From Allantophomopsis cytisporea (Eukaryota; Ascomycota; Leotiomycetes; Phacidiales; Phacidiaceae): 64,000 nucleotides of DNA. The position numbers and the translations under genes were made by a program. The notes below the pieces were generated by a model. The model was given only the letters and a program-made list of their open reading frames with translations, ran no database searches and was not told the DNA's origin. Below are positions 22,201 through 32,240 of the stretch, piece after piece (position 1 is the stretch's first letter; every line of letters begins with the position of its first letter). The stretch spans positions 992,001-1,056,000 of the forward strand of contig CP103029.1 of NCBI GenBank assembly GCA_024752435.1. Direction: 5' to 3'.

Positions 22201-24140
22201 TTACCAACTTCAACTTTACTATACTACTTTACTTATATATAACTCTACAACCAATACTTCAATCAATTCAACCAATATACCAAATAAACAAACTATTTCA
22301 GGCGCAATAAATATACTCAATATATATAAATTTGAGTCAATTTGGGCTGTTGTACAGCATTTCTAAGTACTTGAGTCAACTCTTTAGTACTAGACTAAAG
22401 GAAGACTAACTTAAGTTGATTCCTACCAATATCGCTAAATAATCTTAGAAACAGAAGAATATACTTTATTTCAATAGATTATATATATTACATCAATTAG
22501 AATACCTATTATACTAAGGCTAGTTATAGAAATAGCCTAAAAATTTGTTAACTAGTAATACTAGTTGGTCTTACTTGAAAACTATTAATACTAAGATCTT
22601 GAAATACCTATAATATTCTACAAATAGCTTTGAATATTCTAAAACAATACCTTGTATTAAAAAGCTTATATTTATATCAATTGGAGTCTTTATACTATAG
22701 AAGAGCAACTATTATATATATTAAACTTTAGTTTAATGTATTTTGCTACTTTATTGAAGAATATTAATATAGGCTTGAAAATATCTACAATATAGATGAA
22801 ACTAGGTTTTTATTTGGAGATATATATTCTATATATTATAGTTAATTCTAGTTAAAAATCAAATTATAAAGTTATACTAGAGAGACAAGAATTAGTAACT
22901 ACTATTAAGTATATAAATAGTATAAGTAATTTATTACTACTATTAATTATATTTAAAGCAAAATATACCAACTTTAATTGGATTTCAAGTAATTTACCTT
23001 TTAATTGGCATTTTTAAACTAGTATAAGTAGTTAGACTTTAAATAGTTATAGTTTAAAGTAGCTGTATAAGGTTTTTATACCCTAAAGTAGTAATATATT
23101 GCAAGGTTAATATAAAATTTAAATTATAGATAGCTATCCTAGTTATATAACAGGTAAATTCATTGCTAAATATATTTACAATAATATTGACTTACTTATA
23201 ATACTTCTATATTGTTTCTACTTATTACAACTACTTAATATTGGTAAATTTAGTCTAATCAAGTAGTTTTATACTTAAAACGTCAATTAATATTTAAAAG
23301 TATATATAACCTATATAATATACAGTTTATATTATATATAAATTTTATATTAATTGAGTTTAATAGTACTAACTTATACTTACTTTTAATATATACTTAC
23401 TTTCTACTTCTTTTATATTTTTTAAAAATACCTACCTAGCTATATACAAATTGCTCTATATATAAAGCTATTAAAGTATAATTACCCTATATAGAAGCTT
23501 ATAGTTATTTCCTAGTAGCCCTAGCTAAAGTTATTAGAATATTTAGTAAAAAGCAAGTAATTTTTCAGGCTATATACTATATCTCCCTTTAAGAGTTATA
23601 TAACTATAAATCCAAGTTATATATAAAGTTTCTATACCTTAATAAGCCTATATATACAATAATTTCTATATAGCTATCTAGGAGCTTTTATAAAGAGTAA
23701 AAGAAGTAGAAAAAGAATAGATACTCAAAATAAATATAACTTAGTCTAGTTGTACTCAATTAATGCAAAAATTATATATTCAATAGAGTAGATACTAGAG
23801 AGCTATATCCTATCTGCTTACCTAATTTGGACTAGTACACGTAGAATTATAATGAATTATTGACCAAATATTGAAAATACGTTGCTTATAGGCTTGTATT
23901 GCTTATAGGCTAGTTATATTATATATAGCCTGTATTACATACAAATATTAGGTTGAAATACTTATTAGTATACAGAATAAAGCTTTGAATATTTATAATA
24001 TCTTTGCTAGGTAGAAAGGAGCTAGTCTAATCTTTTACAACCTACTTAGAGTTATATAAAACCTTCTAGTATAGCTACTAAGTTGACCTTCTAGTCTACA
24101 CTCTATACTACTACTAGCAAAGTTAGAAAGAAGCTTGCTT
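22200..24140 (+). mobile_element. RIP-degraded pogo-like copy B with core, interrupted
   Basis: On the plus strand a decayed reading begins near 22276 with PNKQTISGAINILNIYKFES, which parallels the helix-turn-helix start of the preserved copy (PNESAISEAINVLNTHQFDS). Its ATG has become ATA and TAA/TAG stops are scattered through it. At about 22790 the decayed reading IYNIDETRFLFG matches the region around the first catalytic Asp of pogo-type DDE transposases. The copy is interrupted at about 23330-23940 by a different repeat and resumes with the C-terminal region to about 24140. It is inactive. Boundaries are approximate. Confidence 0.65.
23330..23940 (+). mobile_element. second degraded repeat family, nested in copy B
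   Basis: The block at about 23480-23650 and its flanks recurs in inverted orientation at about 28430-28700. Both copies lead to a shared motif, TTGGACTAGT, followed by tandem GCTTATAGGC-like units at the outer end. No coding potential is left, so the class is unknown. Confidence 0.5.
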
Positions 24141-24827
24141 TAAACCTTGTTTAATTCAGTCTTTTAAACAAAGTATTAATTGTTCTATACTTTATATACT
24201 TTTTTATATACTATATATTTCTTTGTAGTAGACTTGTTAGCTTTAGTAGAATAATCCTTTGAGCTATATACTTCTATATAGTAGCTATATACTATACTTG
24301 CTTTATACTAGGTTTTTATATAGCTATATCTTTAATATTTGTAGCATTGCTTTAGTTGGTACTTTTTGTTGTATCTTTTATACTAAAATACTTCGCCTTG
24401 CCAAATAAAACCTTTATTAATAATTTTGTTTGTATCTTTAGGGTTTGTAAACTCGATAATAATAGTTGAGGCTGACTGTAGATGTAGCGCTAGACAACTA
24501 TCTAATATATTTGATGTCTATATTTAGTATAAAGGGTTTGTTGTTATATAGTGGTTCGGCTTTGACTTTACTAAACTTCTTTGTATTTATTGAGCTAGTT
24601 TTAATCTTATATACTAGAATACTATACGTTAGGATTTAGATAGATATAATTCTCCCGATTTAGGTTACCTAGTTGTTTACAAACTATTTTGATGCTAAAG
24701 TTTCTGCTCTTCAATTAATTAGCTAATACTACTCAGATCTTTTCTATAACGTGCCCTCCCCCGAACCGACGCAGTACCCGAAGCAACGCAGTAAAATTGA
24801 ATATAACCACTTTAAATATATATAACT

Positions 24828-25409
24828 CTACGCCAACTCGTCCAATTCAGAATCCTGATCTTCCCAGCCAATATCGGACCCCTGCTCTTCAATATGTGTA
24901 TTATACACATCAATTGACTCCAATGGTGGCTCTTTACGACGTTTTTTGCGTGCAGTCTCTTCCTCTGCTTCCTGTACAATCTGCAACACTTCCTGAGTAG
25001 AATATACAAATTGACCTTCTAACTGCACTCTCTTTCCCTTATTCTGAGTACGCTTCTTCTGAAGTAGCTCCTTGTATATATCAAGTTCCCTTTGTATAAT
25101 TGTAAGCTTGGTATTCTGAGCTTCAATCATATTGGTTACTTGCTTAGCATACCGACGTGTAGGAGAGGAAACAGCTGATTTGGCATCTAATAGTATATTA
25201 TAGAACACATTATTAGCGTTTTTAAGTACCCTATGACTGACAAGGGACCCCTGTAATATTGAAATATTGAGTGTATGCGGTAGTAGTATAGAAAGTAGAC
25301 TAGAAGGTCGACTTGGTAGTTGTATTGGAAGGTTATTAAGTACTTTAAGTAGGTTAAAATGAATTAAACCCGCCCCCTTCCAACTAGCTTGAATATTATA
25401 TATATTCAA
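24828..25409 (-). pseudogene. pogo-like transposase, C-terminal fragment
   Basis: About 193 codons open on the minus strand. It includes NIYNIQASWKGAGLIHFN, which corresponds to the segment after the last catalytic Asp of pogo/Fot-type transposases, then a Lys/Glu-rich coiled-coil-like stretch and an acidic tail (SDIGWEDQDSELDELA). It is separated by a stop from the upstream reading LLQLLNVGVFSPLKRFYTLE, where the Asp expected in LQPLD appears as Asn. It is not a functional transposase alone. Confidence 0.75.
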
Positions 25410-25513
25410 AGCTTTATTCCGGATCTTAATAAGTATTTCAATCTAATATTCGTGTGTTATACAGGTTATATATGCTCTTGAATACCGGTCTACTTCAAGA
25501 GTATAAAATCTCT

Positions 25514-25717
25514 TCAAAGGACTAAAAACACCAACATTAAGTAGTTGTAGTAAGTAGGAGCAGTATAGTAGGAATTATGTCGGGTTGGTCTTCCCTTAGC
25601 CCGGTGCCGAAGAGTTGACTCTAGTACTTGGAAGTGCCGCGCGGCAGCGCGTATTGAATCGAATTGATGTGTATTGAGTACGTTTATTGCTTCCGAAATA
25701 GCGCTTTCATTCGGCAT
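25514..25717 (-). pseudogene. pogo-like transposase, N-terminal HTH fragment
   Basis: Starts with ATG at 25717. The sequence ISEAINVLNTHQFDSIRAAA then RHFQVLESTLRHRAKGRPTR is a Psq/CENP-B-type helix-turn-helix used by pogo-family transposases to bind their ends. The reading runs into the deletion junction after about 50 residues and ends in a shifted frame. More degraded versions of the same fragment lie at about 22276 (plus) and about 27400-27520 (minus). Confidence 0.75.
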
Positions 25718-25838
25718 ATTGGTTCAGTTGATTGAAGTGTTGGTTGTAGAGTTATACTCAATTGAAGTAGTATGGGGAAGTTGATATAGTGGGAAGTACG
25801 TCGCTTCGGGTACTGCGTCGGTTTGGGGGAGGGCACGT

Positions 25839-28080
25839 TATATTGGTTTCTACTCTGTTTAATTGTACTGTAGACTATCTAAGCTGCCTGATTTGGGCTA
25901 GTATTTGTAGAGTTATAATAAAATATTGGAGAAATATTAGAAAATGCGTCGGTTCTAGTAATACGTTGCTTTTAGTAATACATTGCTTTAGGTGATGCAT
26001 TGCTTCTAGTAAAGTTATATTATATATAACTCCTATACCAACTCGTCTAATTTATATTCCAGCTCTTCTAAGTCAATATCAGACTACTGCTCTTCAACCT
26101 GTGTTTTTATATACATTAATTGAGTCCATTGGTAGCTCTCTACAACGTTTTTTACATGCAGTCTCTTTTTCAGCTTCTTGTAATACTTCCTAAGTTGAAT
26201 ATACAAACTAACCTTCTATGTACTCTTTTACCCTTATTCTAAGCGCGCCTAGTCTGGGCTAGCTCTTTATATAGAAAGAGTTCCCTTTGAATAATTGTAA
26301 GCTTTATATTCTGAGCTTCAATTATATTGGTTACTTGCTTAGTATACCAATATATAGGAGAAGAAACAGCTGATTTAGTATCTGATAATATATTATAAAT
26401 ATATAATATAGATAAAACTAGGTTCTTTATTAAAGATATTTAATCTACTTGTATTATAGTTAATTCTAGTCAAAAGTCAAACTATAAAGTTATACTTAGA
26501 AGACAAGAATTAATAACATTAATTAAGTATATAAATAGTATAGGTAATTTATTACTACTAGTAATTATATTGCAAGCTAAATATACTAACCCTAAGTAGA
26601 TTCTAAGTAATATACCTTTTGATTATAACTTTTTAACTAGTATAAGTAGTTGGACTTTAAATAGTCTAGGCTTAGAATAGTTATATAAAGTATTTATACT
26701 AGAAAGTATAAAAATAGTACTTAGTCAATGTAGATTATTAATAGTTGACAGCTACTTAAGCTATATAACTAGTAAATTCATTGCTAAATATATATATAAT
26801 AGCATTAATTTACTTATATTGGTACTATATTGTTTTTATTTATTAAAAATACTTGATATTAATGTTTTTAAACCAATAAAACAGTTTTATACTTAAAAAG
26901 TCAATTAATATTCAAGAGTATATATAAACTGTATAATATACAAATATTAGGTTTAAATACCTATTAAAATCTGTAATAAAGCTATAAATATATATAATAT
27001 TTAAGCTAGTTGGAAGGAGCAGGTTTGATTTTCTATAACCTACTTAAAATATTTAATAACCTTCTATTACAACTATTAAGCCAACCTCCTAGTCTATCTT
27101 CTATACCAATACTATATACCTTCAATACTTCAATTTTATAGGGGTCTCCTGTTAGTTATATAGCACTCAAAAATGCTAATAATATATTTCATAAAAGAGG
27201 CAGCAAAATATATTAAACCAAGGCTTTATATATATAATATTTGCTTCTTTATACTAACTAGCATTAATTTGGTGTATATATAGTCCTTTAAGACTAGGGT
27301 ACTATTTTTAGAACCTATAGAGCTATTTATAGCCTATAATTAATAGTTCTACAAGTTGATTTTTGTAATTTTCAAGTATTGTAGCCTAGTACTAAGAAGT
27401 TGACTCTAGTATTTTGAAATACCGTACTATAGCCTAAATCGATCTAAATTGATGTATATTGAGTATATTAATTGTATTGGAAATAGCTCTTTTATTTAGT
27501 ATATTGGTTTTTTTGACTTGAAGTAGTAGTTGTAGAGCTATATTCAATTGAAGTAGAAGTATAGTATTGGTATTAGGAGGGGCTATATTGGTTTAGCTAA
27601 TATATTAGTTCTTTATAAGTTATATTATATATACTTGATATTTTAATTCTAAAGAGGTCTTCTATTAGTTATATAGTATTCAAAAATACTAATAATATAT
27701 TATTAGATGTTAAATTAGCTGTTTCTTCTTCAATATATTAGTATACTAAGCAAGTAACCAATATAATTGAAGTTTAGAATACTAAGCTTATAGTTATATA
27801 AAGGGAACTTAATATATGTAGAGAGCTAGTCTAAACTAAGTATATTTATAAAACAAGGCAAGTATATTTAGAAGGTTAATTTATATATTCTACTCAAGAA
27901 GTATTATAGGTTGTACAAAATACAGAAGAAACTACATGTAAAAAATGTTGTAAAAAGCTACTATTAGAGTTAATTGATGTATCAGATATACAAGATAAAA
28001 AGTAGGAGTCTAATATTGCTATAGAAGAACTAGATTGTAAATTAAATAAGTTAGTATAGGAGTTAATATAGCTTGTAGGT
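25839..28080. mobile_element. rearranged fragments of degraded pogo-like copies
   Basis: A mosaic. 26010-26400 is a minus-oriented C-terminal region. 26400-27030 is a plus-oriented core region parallel to 22790-23330. 27360-27560 is a minus-oriented N-terminal region. 27660-28080 is a plus-oriented C-terminal region, an inverted copy of about 21410-21800. All are AT-mutated with many stops. Order and orientation imply nested insertion, inversion or partial deletion. Confidence 0.6.
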
Positions 28081-28429
28081 AACTAATATATAACCTATTA
28101 CCAAAGTACTTCTAAAATTTGGTTAATATCTTATTATAACTCTATATCTACTAGTCTAAATCAGGCAAGAAGATAGCTTATAGCTCTTAGCTTCTACTCT
28201 ATAGTATATATAAGTCTTATATTGATTAAGTACAATAGTACTAAGTTATAATATAACTTGTATAAAAGCAATATAGTACCTAAAGCAATATATTTTCAAG
28301 ATTTTTACTTCAATTGATTATAACTCTATATATGCTAGCCTAAATCTGGTAGGGAGATAGTCTATTACTTTCTAGCTTCTACTCTATATAATATATAAGT
28401 TTTATACTAATTATATACTATTACATTAA

Positions 28430-28950
28430 ATTATACTTATTTTTAAAATACTTTTATTTTCTACTTTTCCTGCTTTTGTAAAAGCTTCTAGCTAGCTATA
28501 TACAAATTGTTGTATATATAGGCTTATTAAAGTATAGAGACTTTATATATAACTTGGATTTATAGTTATATAACTCTTAAAGGGAGATATAGTATATAGC
28601 CTGAAAAATTACTTGCTTTTTACTAAATATTCTAATAACTTTAGCTAGGGCTACTAGAAATAGCTATAAGCTTATATATAAGACGATTTATATATAGCTA
28701 GCTAGGAGCTCTTGTAAAGTATAAGAAAAGCCAAATATAAAAGTTAACTGAAACTAAGTATAACTTAGTGCCTTTGTACTCAATTAGCGTGAAAGCTATA
28801 CATACTGTAGAGAGGAAGCTATAGAATCATATGCCGGTCTGCTTACCCGATTTGGACTAGTGTGTGTAGATTTATAGTCATTTTAAGTGAAAATTACAGA
28901 AATGCGTCGCTTATAGACCTGCATCGCTTTTGGGCCAGTCATGTTAACTG
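28430..28950 (-). mobile_element. second degraded repeat family, inverted partner
   Basis: Inverted copy of the 23330-23940 repeat. At its outer end (28848-28935) it carries the same GATTTGGACTAGT motif and GCTTATAG-like units and is less AT-mutated there. This end marks the boundary of the repeat island on the prefoldin side. Confidence 0.5.
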
Positions 28951-29084
28951 GAAATCAGAAACAACCGTTAACTACCACAGATTCACTGTGAAGTTGCCGT
29001 AACAGCGACTTTTTAGTGATCTCACTGAAACAAGTGCGTTCCGGACAACTTACGGTTGAATCACGATTAATTTGACCGTATCTG

Positions 29085-29165
29085 TCCGCTAAGGTAGGTA
29101 GTAGGTAAGATAAGGTACGTTAGGTAAGTTAGGTAAGGTAAGGTAGGTGGGTGGTTAGGTACCTT
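29085..29165. repeat. degenerate GGTAA/GGTAGG repeat tract
   Basis: About 80 bases of imperfect GGTAAGGTAGG units immediately upstream of the prefoldin gene. It resembles the TACCTAGG-type motifs scattered in other spacers of this window. Confidence 0.65.
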
Positions 29166-29264
29166 AGAAGAACCACCAAAGATTCGGTAGGCGATAAGGC
29201 TGAGCATATTAGATTGCAAGTTGCTCCGACATAACGCAGCAACAAACCCAACGACGCTTCTATC

Positions 29265-29932
29265 ATGGCCTCTTCTCAAGGCCAGACAGGTAAAGAATGA
29301 TACAATTATGCTATTAGCATTGATCGTACTAATTGAAATATGACAGTTGATCTTGCGAGCCTTTCCACGCAACAACTCAGCCAGGTGAAGAAGCAGCTTG
29401 ATGATGAACTAGAGCACCTTACTAGCTCCTTTACACAACTGCGAGCTGCACAGGCAAAGTTCAGAGAATGCCTCAAGTCCATTGAAGGAGGAGTGGCATC
29501 GAATGTTGAAGGTGAGGATTATATGGTGCACATTGGATCTGTCCTAATCGTTCCCAGGCAAGCCTATACTTGTGCCGTTGACCACATCCTTATATGTCCC
29601 AGGAACTCTAGCAGACACAAAGAATGTCATTGTTGATGTTGGAACGGGATTTTATGTCGAGAAGGTATGGATAGTATGATAGTGTTCAGAGATGTACTGG
29701 TTTCTAATCATGTACAGAACACAAAAGATGCCACAAAATTCTATGAGAGCAAGGTAGAGGAGCTTGGCGCGAACCTCAAGGACCTGGAGAGCATTGTGCA
29801 AGGAAAATCGAACAATCTGAGAGTGATCGAAGATGGTAATTATACCAGAGATATCACTTTGACGCCTGAGCTAATTAAATCATTCAAGTTTTACGACAAA
29901 AAGTTATTAGCAGCACAAGTGCTGAAGCCTAA
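29265..29932 (+). CDS. GIM5: prefoldin subunit 5 (alpha-type)
   Basis: Five short exons: 29265-29289, 29347-29511, 29558-29664, 29718-29835 and 29889-29932, giving 152 residues, the usual size. Introns are 46-57 bases with good CTAAT/CTAAC branch sites. The joins rebuild the family signature: VDLASLSTQQLSQVKKQLDD (N-terminal coiled coil), then KPILVPLTTSLYVPGTLADT and VIVDVGTGFYVEK (the beta-hairpin region), then a C-terminal coiled coil ending VLRQKV. Prefoldin is a cytosolic hexamer that passes nascent actin and tubulin to the CCT chaperonin. Read without splicing, the frames appear broken, but all joins are in phase. It is convergent with the next gene, only about 100 bases apart. Confidence 0.93.
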
Positions 29933-30035
29933 GAACAATAAGACAACATACAACTCAAAACACAACAGTGAAAAACAAACTACATAAACAAACACAGATC
30001 CACTCACTCTATATCTTTGTTCCGTCGGATATCAC

Positions 30036-32240
30036 TCAGAGCAAGTTCAGAAAACCTTGGATCTTCTCAACTGTCGCAACGCATTCCGAGAAACCACCCA
30101 AACCCCCCTTTCCGTCAGACGAGAAAAAATTGTTAAGCTCAATATCCCAACTCCTTCCTCCTTCCGTTGAGCTTGGCTGCGTCATCTCAGCAGCCCAGTT
30201 TGTTCCATAGAAAGATGCGCCGAAATGTGATGTTGCTGGTGTTGATTTTAATTTTGAGCTATTCCAGCTGCGATACATTGCCACCTCGAAGGCATAATTT
30301 GTGTCCCTAACCAAGTATTTCAGTGAGCTTCTGATGACGACAGCCTCGATGAAAGCCCCGGGTGGAACGCTGATATTTAATATAGGATACGTAAAACCGA
30401 AAGCATCAGTACAGTGTGCCAATCTACTGGATGTGCCGTTACGGACTACAAGATTTTTAAGTGCTGTTGGAACATCTCGAAGTACATCATTGCTAATGAT
30501 CTCATGGCGCCAAGAATGTTTTCTGTGATCAATTAGCACATGTACCAATATAGGGCGTTGAGGTAGATGCTAACTTGTTCAAGCTGCAAGACGTGACGTC
30601 AAGATGTATTTTGTGCCTCGAAATTGGGTAATAGAGAGTCTCCCCCCATTGATAAATACCACCTCCAGGACAGGTCGATACCATGTCAAGGTCAGTCTCG
30701 AGCCGGACAGTCTCACCAGCCGGAGTTTTGACAAAAATCACCAGAGCATGTCTTGGCATTATGTCCGCGGGGCTGGAAAGCAGTGGATCCTCGGGTTCAA
30801 AAAGGCTTTGAGCCTTGTTAACGGCAGCGACCACTTTTGCAGCGTCAGATATGGTACCGAGACTGTTTGGAATGGTCAGTTTGTACATTACACCTATACA
30901 CGTCTCTTACCTTTTCTCAAAATTACCCGCCGTGCGAAAGTCCTGCATCATGCTTGAGAACATTTCATACGTGTGATGGCCCTCAAGGAAGCTCTTGTGA
31001 TATCGAGTGAGTTCGACCTTTCCGAAGTGGACTCGCATTCTCATCCAACTTTTGAGATCTTTCAAGTCTTTCAAGAGTGCTCTGATGTGGTCAAAGTGCT
31101 TAATCAAATTCTGTTCCCGCATGCCAGCTTTGAATTCTTCCCAAGTCTGTGCATCAGGGCCATTCGAACAATCGAGCAGGAGCTTGAAGCCTTCAATGAT
31201 CTTGTCCTGTCGGACCTGCGCTGATTGTCGTAGAATCGGGACCACACACAATATCTTCAATTCTGATGGTGGAATTACATAGAGTGAAGTTGCAGTACGG
31301 TTCTCTGCTCTAGAGTTTTGAATGACCGATCGAATGCTAGCTAGGACTTCATCAATGCTGTCTTGATCATCAGTGTTGATCTGGAGGCTAGCCTTGCTCT
31401 TGTTGTAGGTGATGTAGACGTGAAAAGAACCACGAATGCTATCAAGTAGTTCGAGTCTTCCTCCTAAGATGTCGCTTGGATCACCCAGCGTTGGAGGCCA
31501 AAGGTAATAACCCTGCCCCGATGATTAGTCTTTTTCATCATCTTGTATTGCAATTTCAACTGAAACCATTGGGGCGGGGCAATGGCCAAATATTCGAGTG
31601 CGGAGTTTCATACATACAAGAAAACTCAAAGGTTTGTCCTCTGGAAGAGTGCGTGTGTACTTGTTCACATCATCGGCTGCGTTTCTGTCCTTGTCTTGCG
31701 TACCTTTCAAAGCCGTCGTGACAAGAGGCATTTTTGGCCACTTGTTTTCAGAAAACTGGTGCTGTGATGGAGAAGCTCTAGGCATAATTTTGCTCTGAAA
31801 CGGTTGCCCTTTCCTATCGCTATGGTGTTTTTGGTTTGACTGGAGGCCTTGAGGAACAGATTTCGAAAGGATCGATGAAGGAAGTATATGAGAACCTGCT
31901 GATTTCAAGGCAAATAATATATTGGAATCTCCAGAATGACTTAGGCGACGGTGGGTTTGGCTTGAGAATCTCCCAGCAGTCTGAGGAGAAGCTGGTCTGA
32001 AGCCAGCAATGGACAAGTCTGTATCCCATTCTCGGGCTTTGTTTATCTCATAGCTACCAAAGAGTTTATAATTAGCAGCTAAAGAATATATCTGAACTGG
32101 GGAAGTACTCTTCAGTGGAGGACATTGTCCGATTCTCCACACGGTATTTCAACTATTGCTCCACACGCAGGAACAGTTGAGTTGTTGACTGGGAGATGTA
32201 AAAATTGAATAGGATTGCGACGTTGATATGGAACAAATCT
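30036..32240 (-). CDS. conserved fungal hypothetical protein (DUF7905-like?)
   Basis: Multi-exon minus-strand gene. Supported exons are about 32096-31567, 31512-30911, 30862-30575 and 30522-30036. An upstream exon at about 32238-32141 (FVPYQRRNPIQFLHLPVNNS) is likely, but its donor is weak and the true start was not located. Joins are in phase and restore continuous protein: GYYLWPPTLGDPSDILGGRL, then an LLDSIRGSFHVYITYNKSKA segment resembling a KH-like fold, then MRMRVHFGKVELTRYHKS, DFRTAGNFEKSLGTISDAAK and a beta-rich C-terminal half. Overall pattern recalls fungal proteins with a C-terminal DUF7905 domain, a tentative match from memory. A Ser/Pro-rich disordered region occupies the N-terminal 150 residues. 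No catalytic motif was seen. Confidence 0.6.

Larger units (their letters stand above)
24749..25838 (-). mobile_element. internally deleted pogo-like (Tc1/mariner) element with TIRs
   Basis: About 1,090 bases bounded by inverted repeats of roughly 44 bases with about three mismatches. Both ends read ACGTGCCCTCCCCC, then a GACGCAGTACCCGAAGC block, and are flanked by TA, the target duplication of Tc1/mariner elements. Base composition is markedly richer in G+C than the surrounding island, so it has largely escaped RIP. The minus strand carries two pieces of one transposase: an N-terminal HTH fragment and a C-terminal fragment. The catalytic core between them is missing, so the element cannot move without an enzyme supplied from elsewhere. 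Confidence 0.85.
20700..28950. repeat. RIP-degraded nested transposon island
   Basis: Over 8 kb of very AT-rich DNA with no long open frame except inside 24749-25838. Fragments recur in both orientations and align with the preserved element at 24749-25838, but with C-to-T and G-to-A type differences that make TA-rich sequence and frequent stops. This is the signature of repeat-induced point mutation. Composition returns to normal at about 28950. Flanking genes (PRP6, prefoldin 5) are intact, so this is a discrete insertion nest. Confidence 0.85.

Noticed and set aside
20700..28950. Possible centromere or mitochondrial insertion
   Set aside because: AT-richness alone suggested it, but recognisable transposase fragments and RIP-like stops explain the region better.
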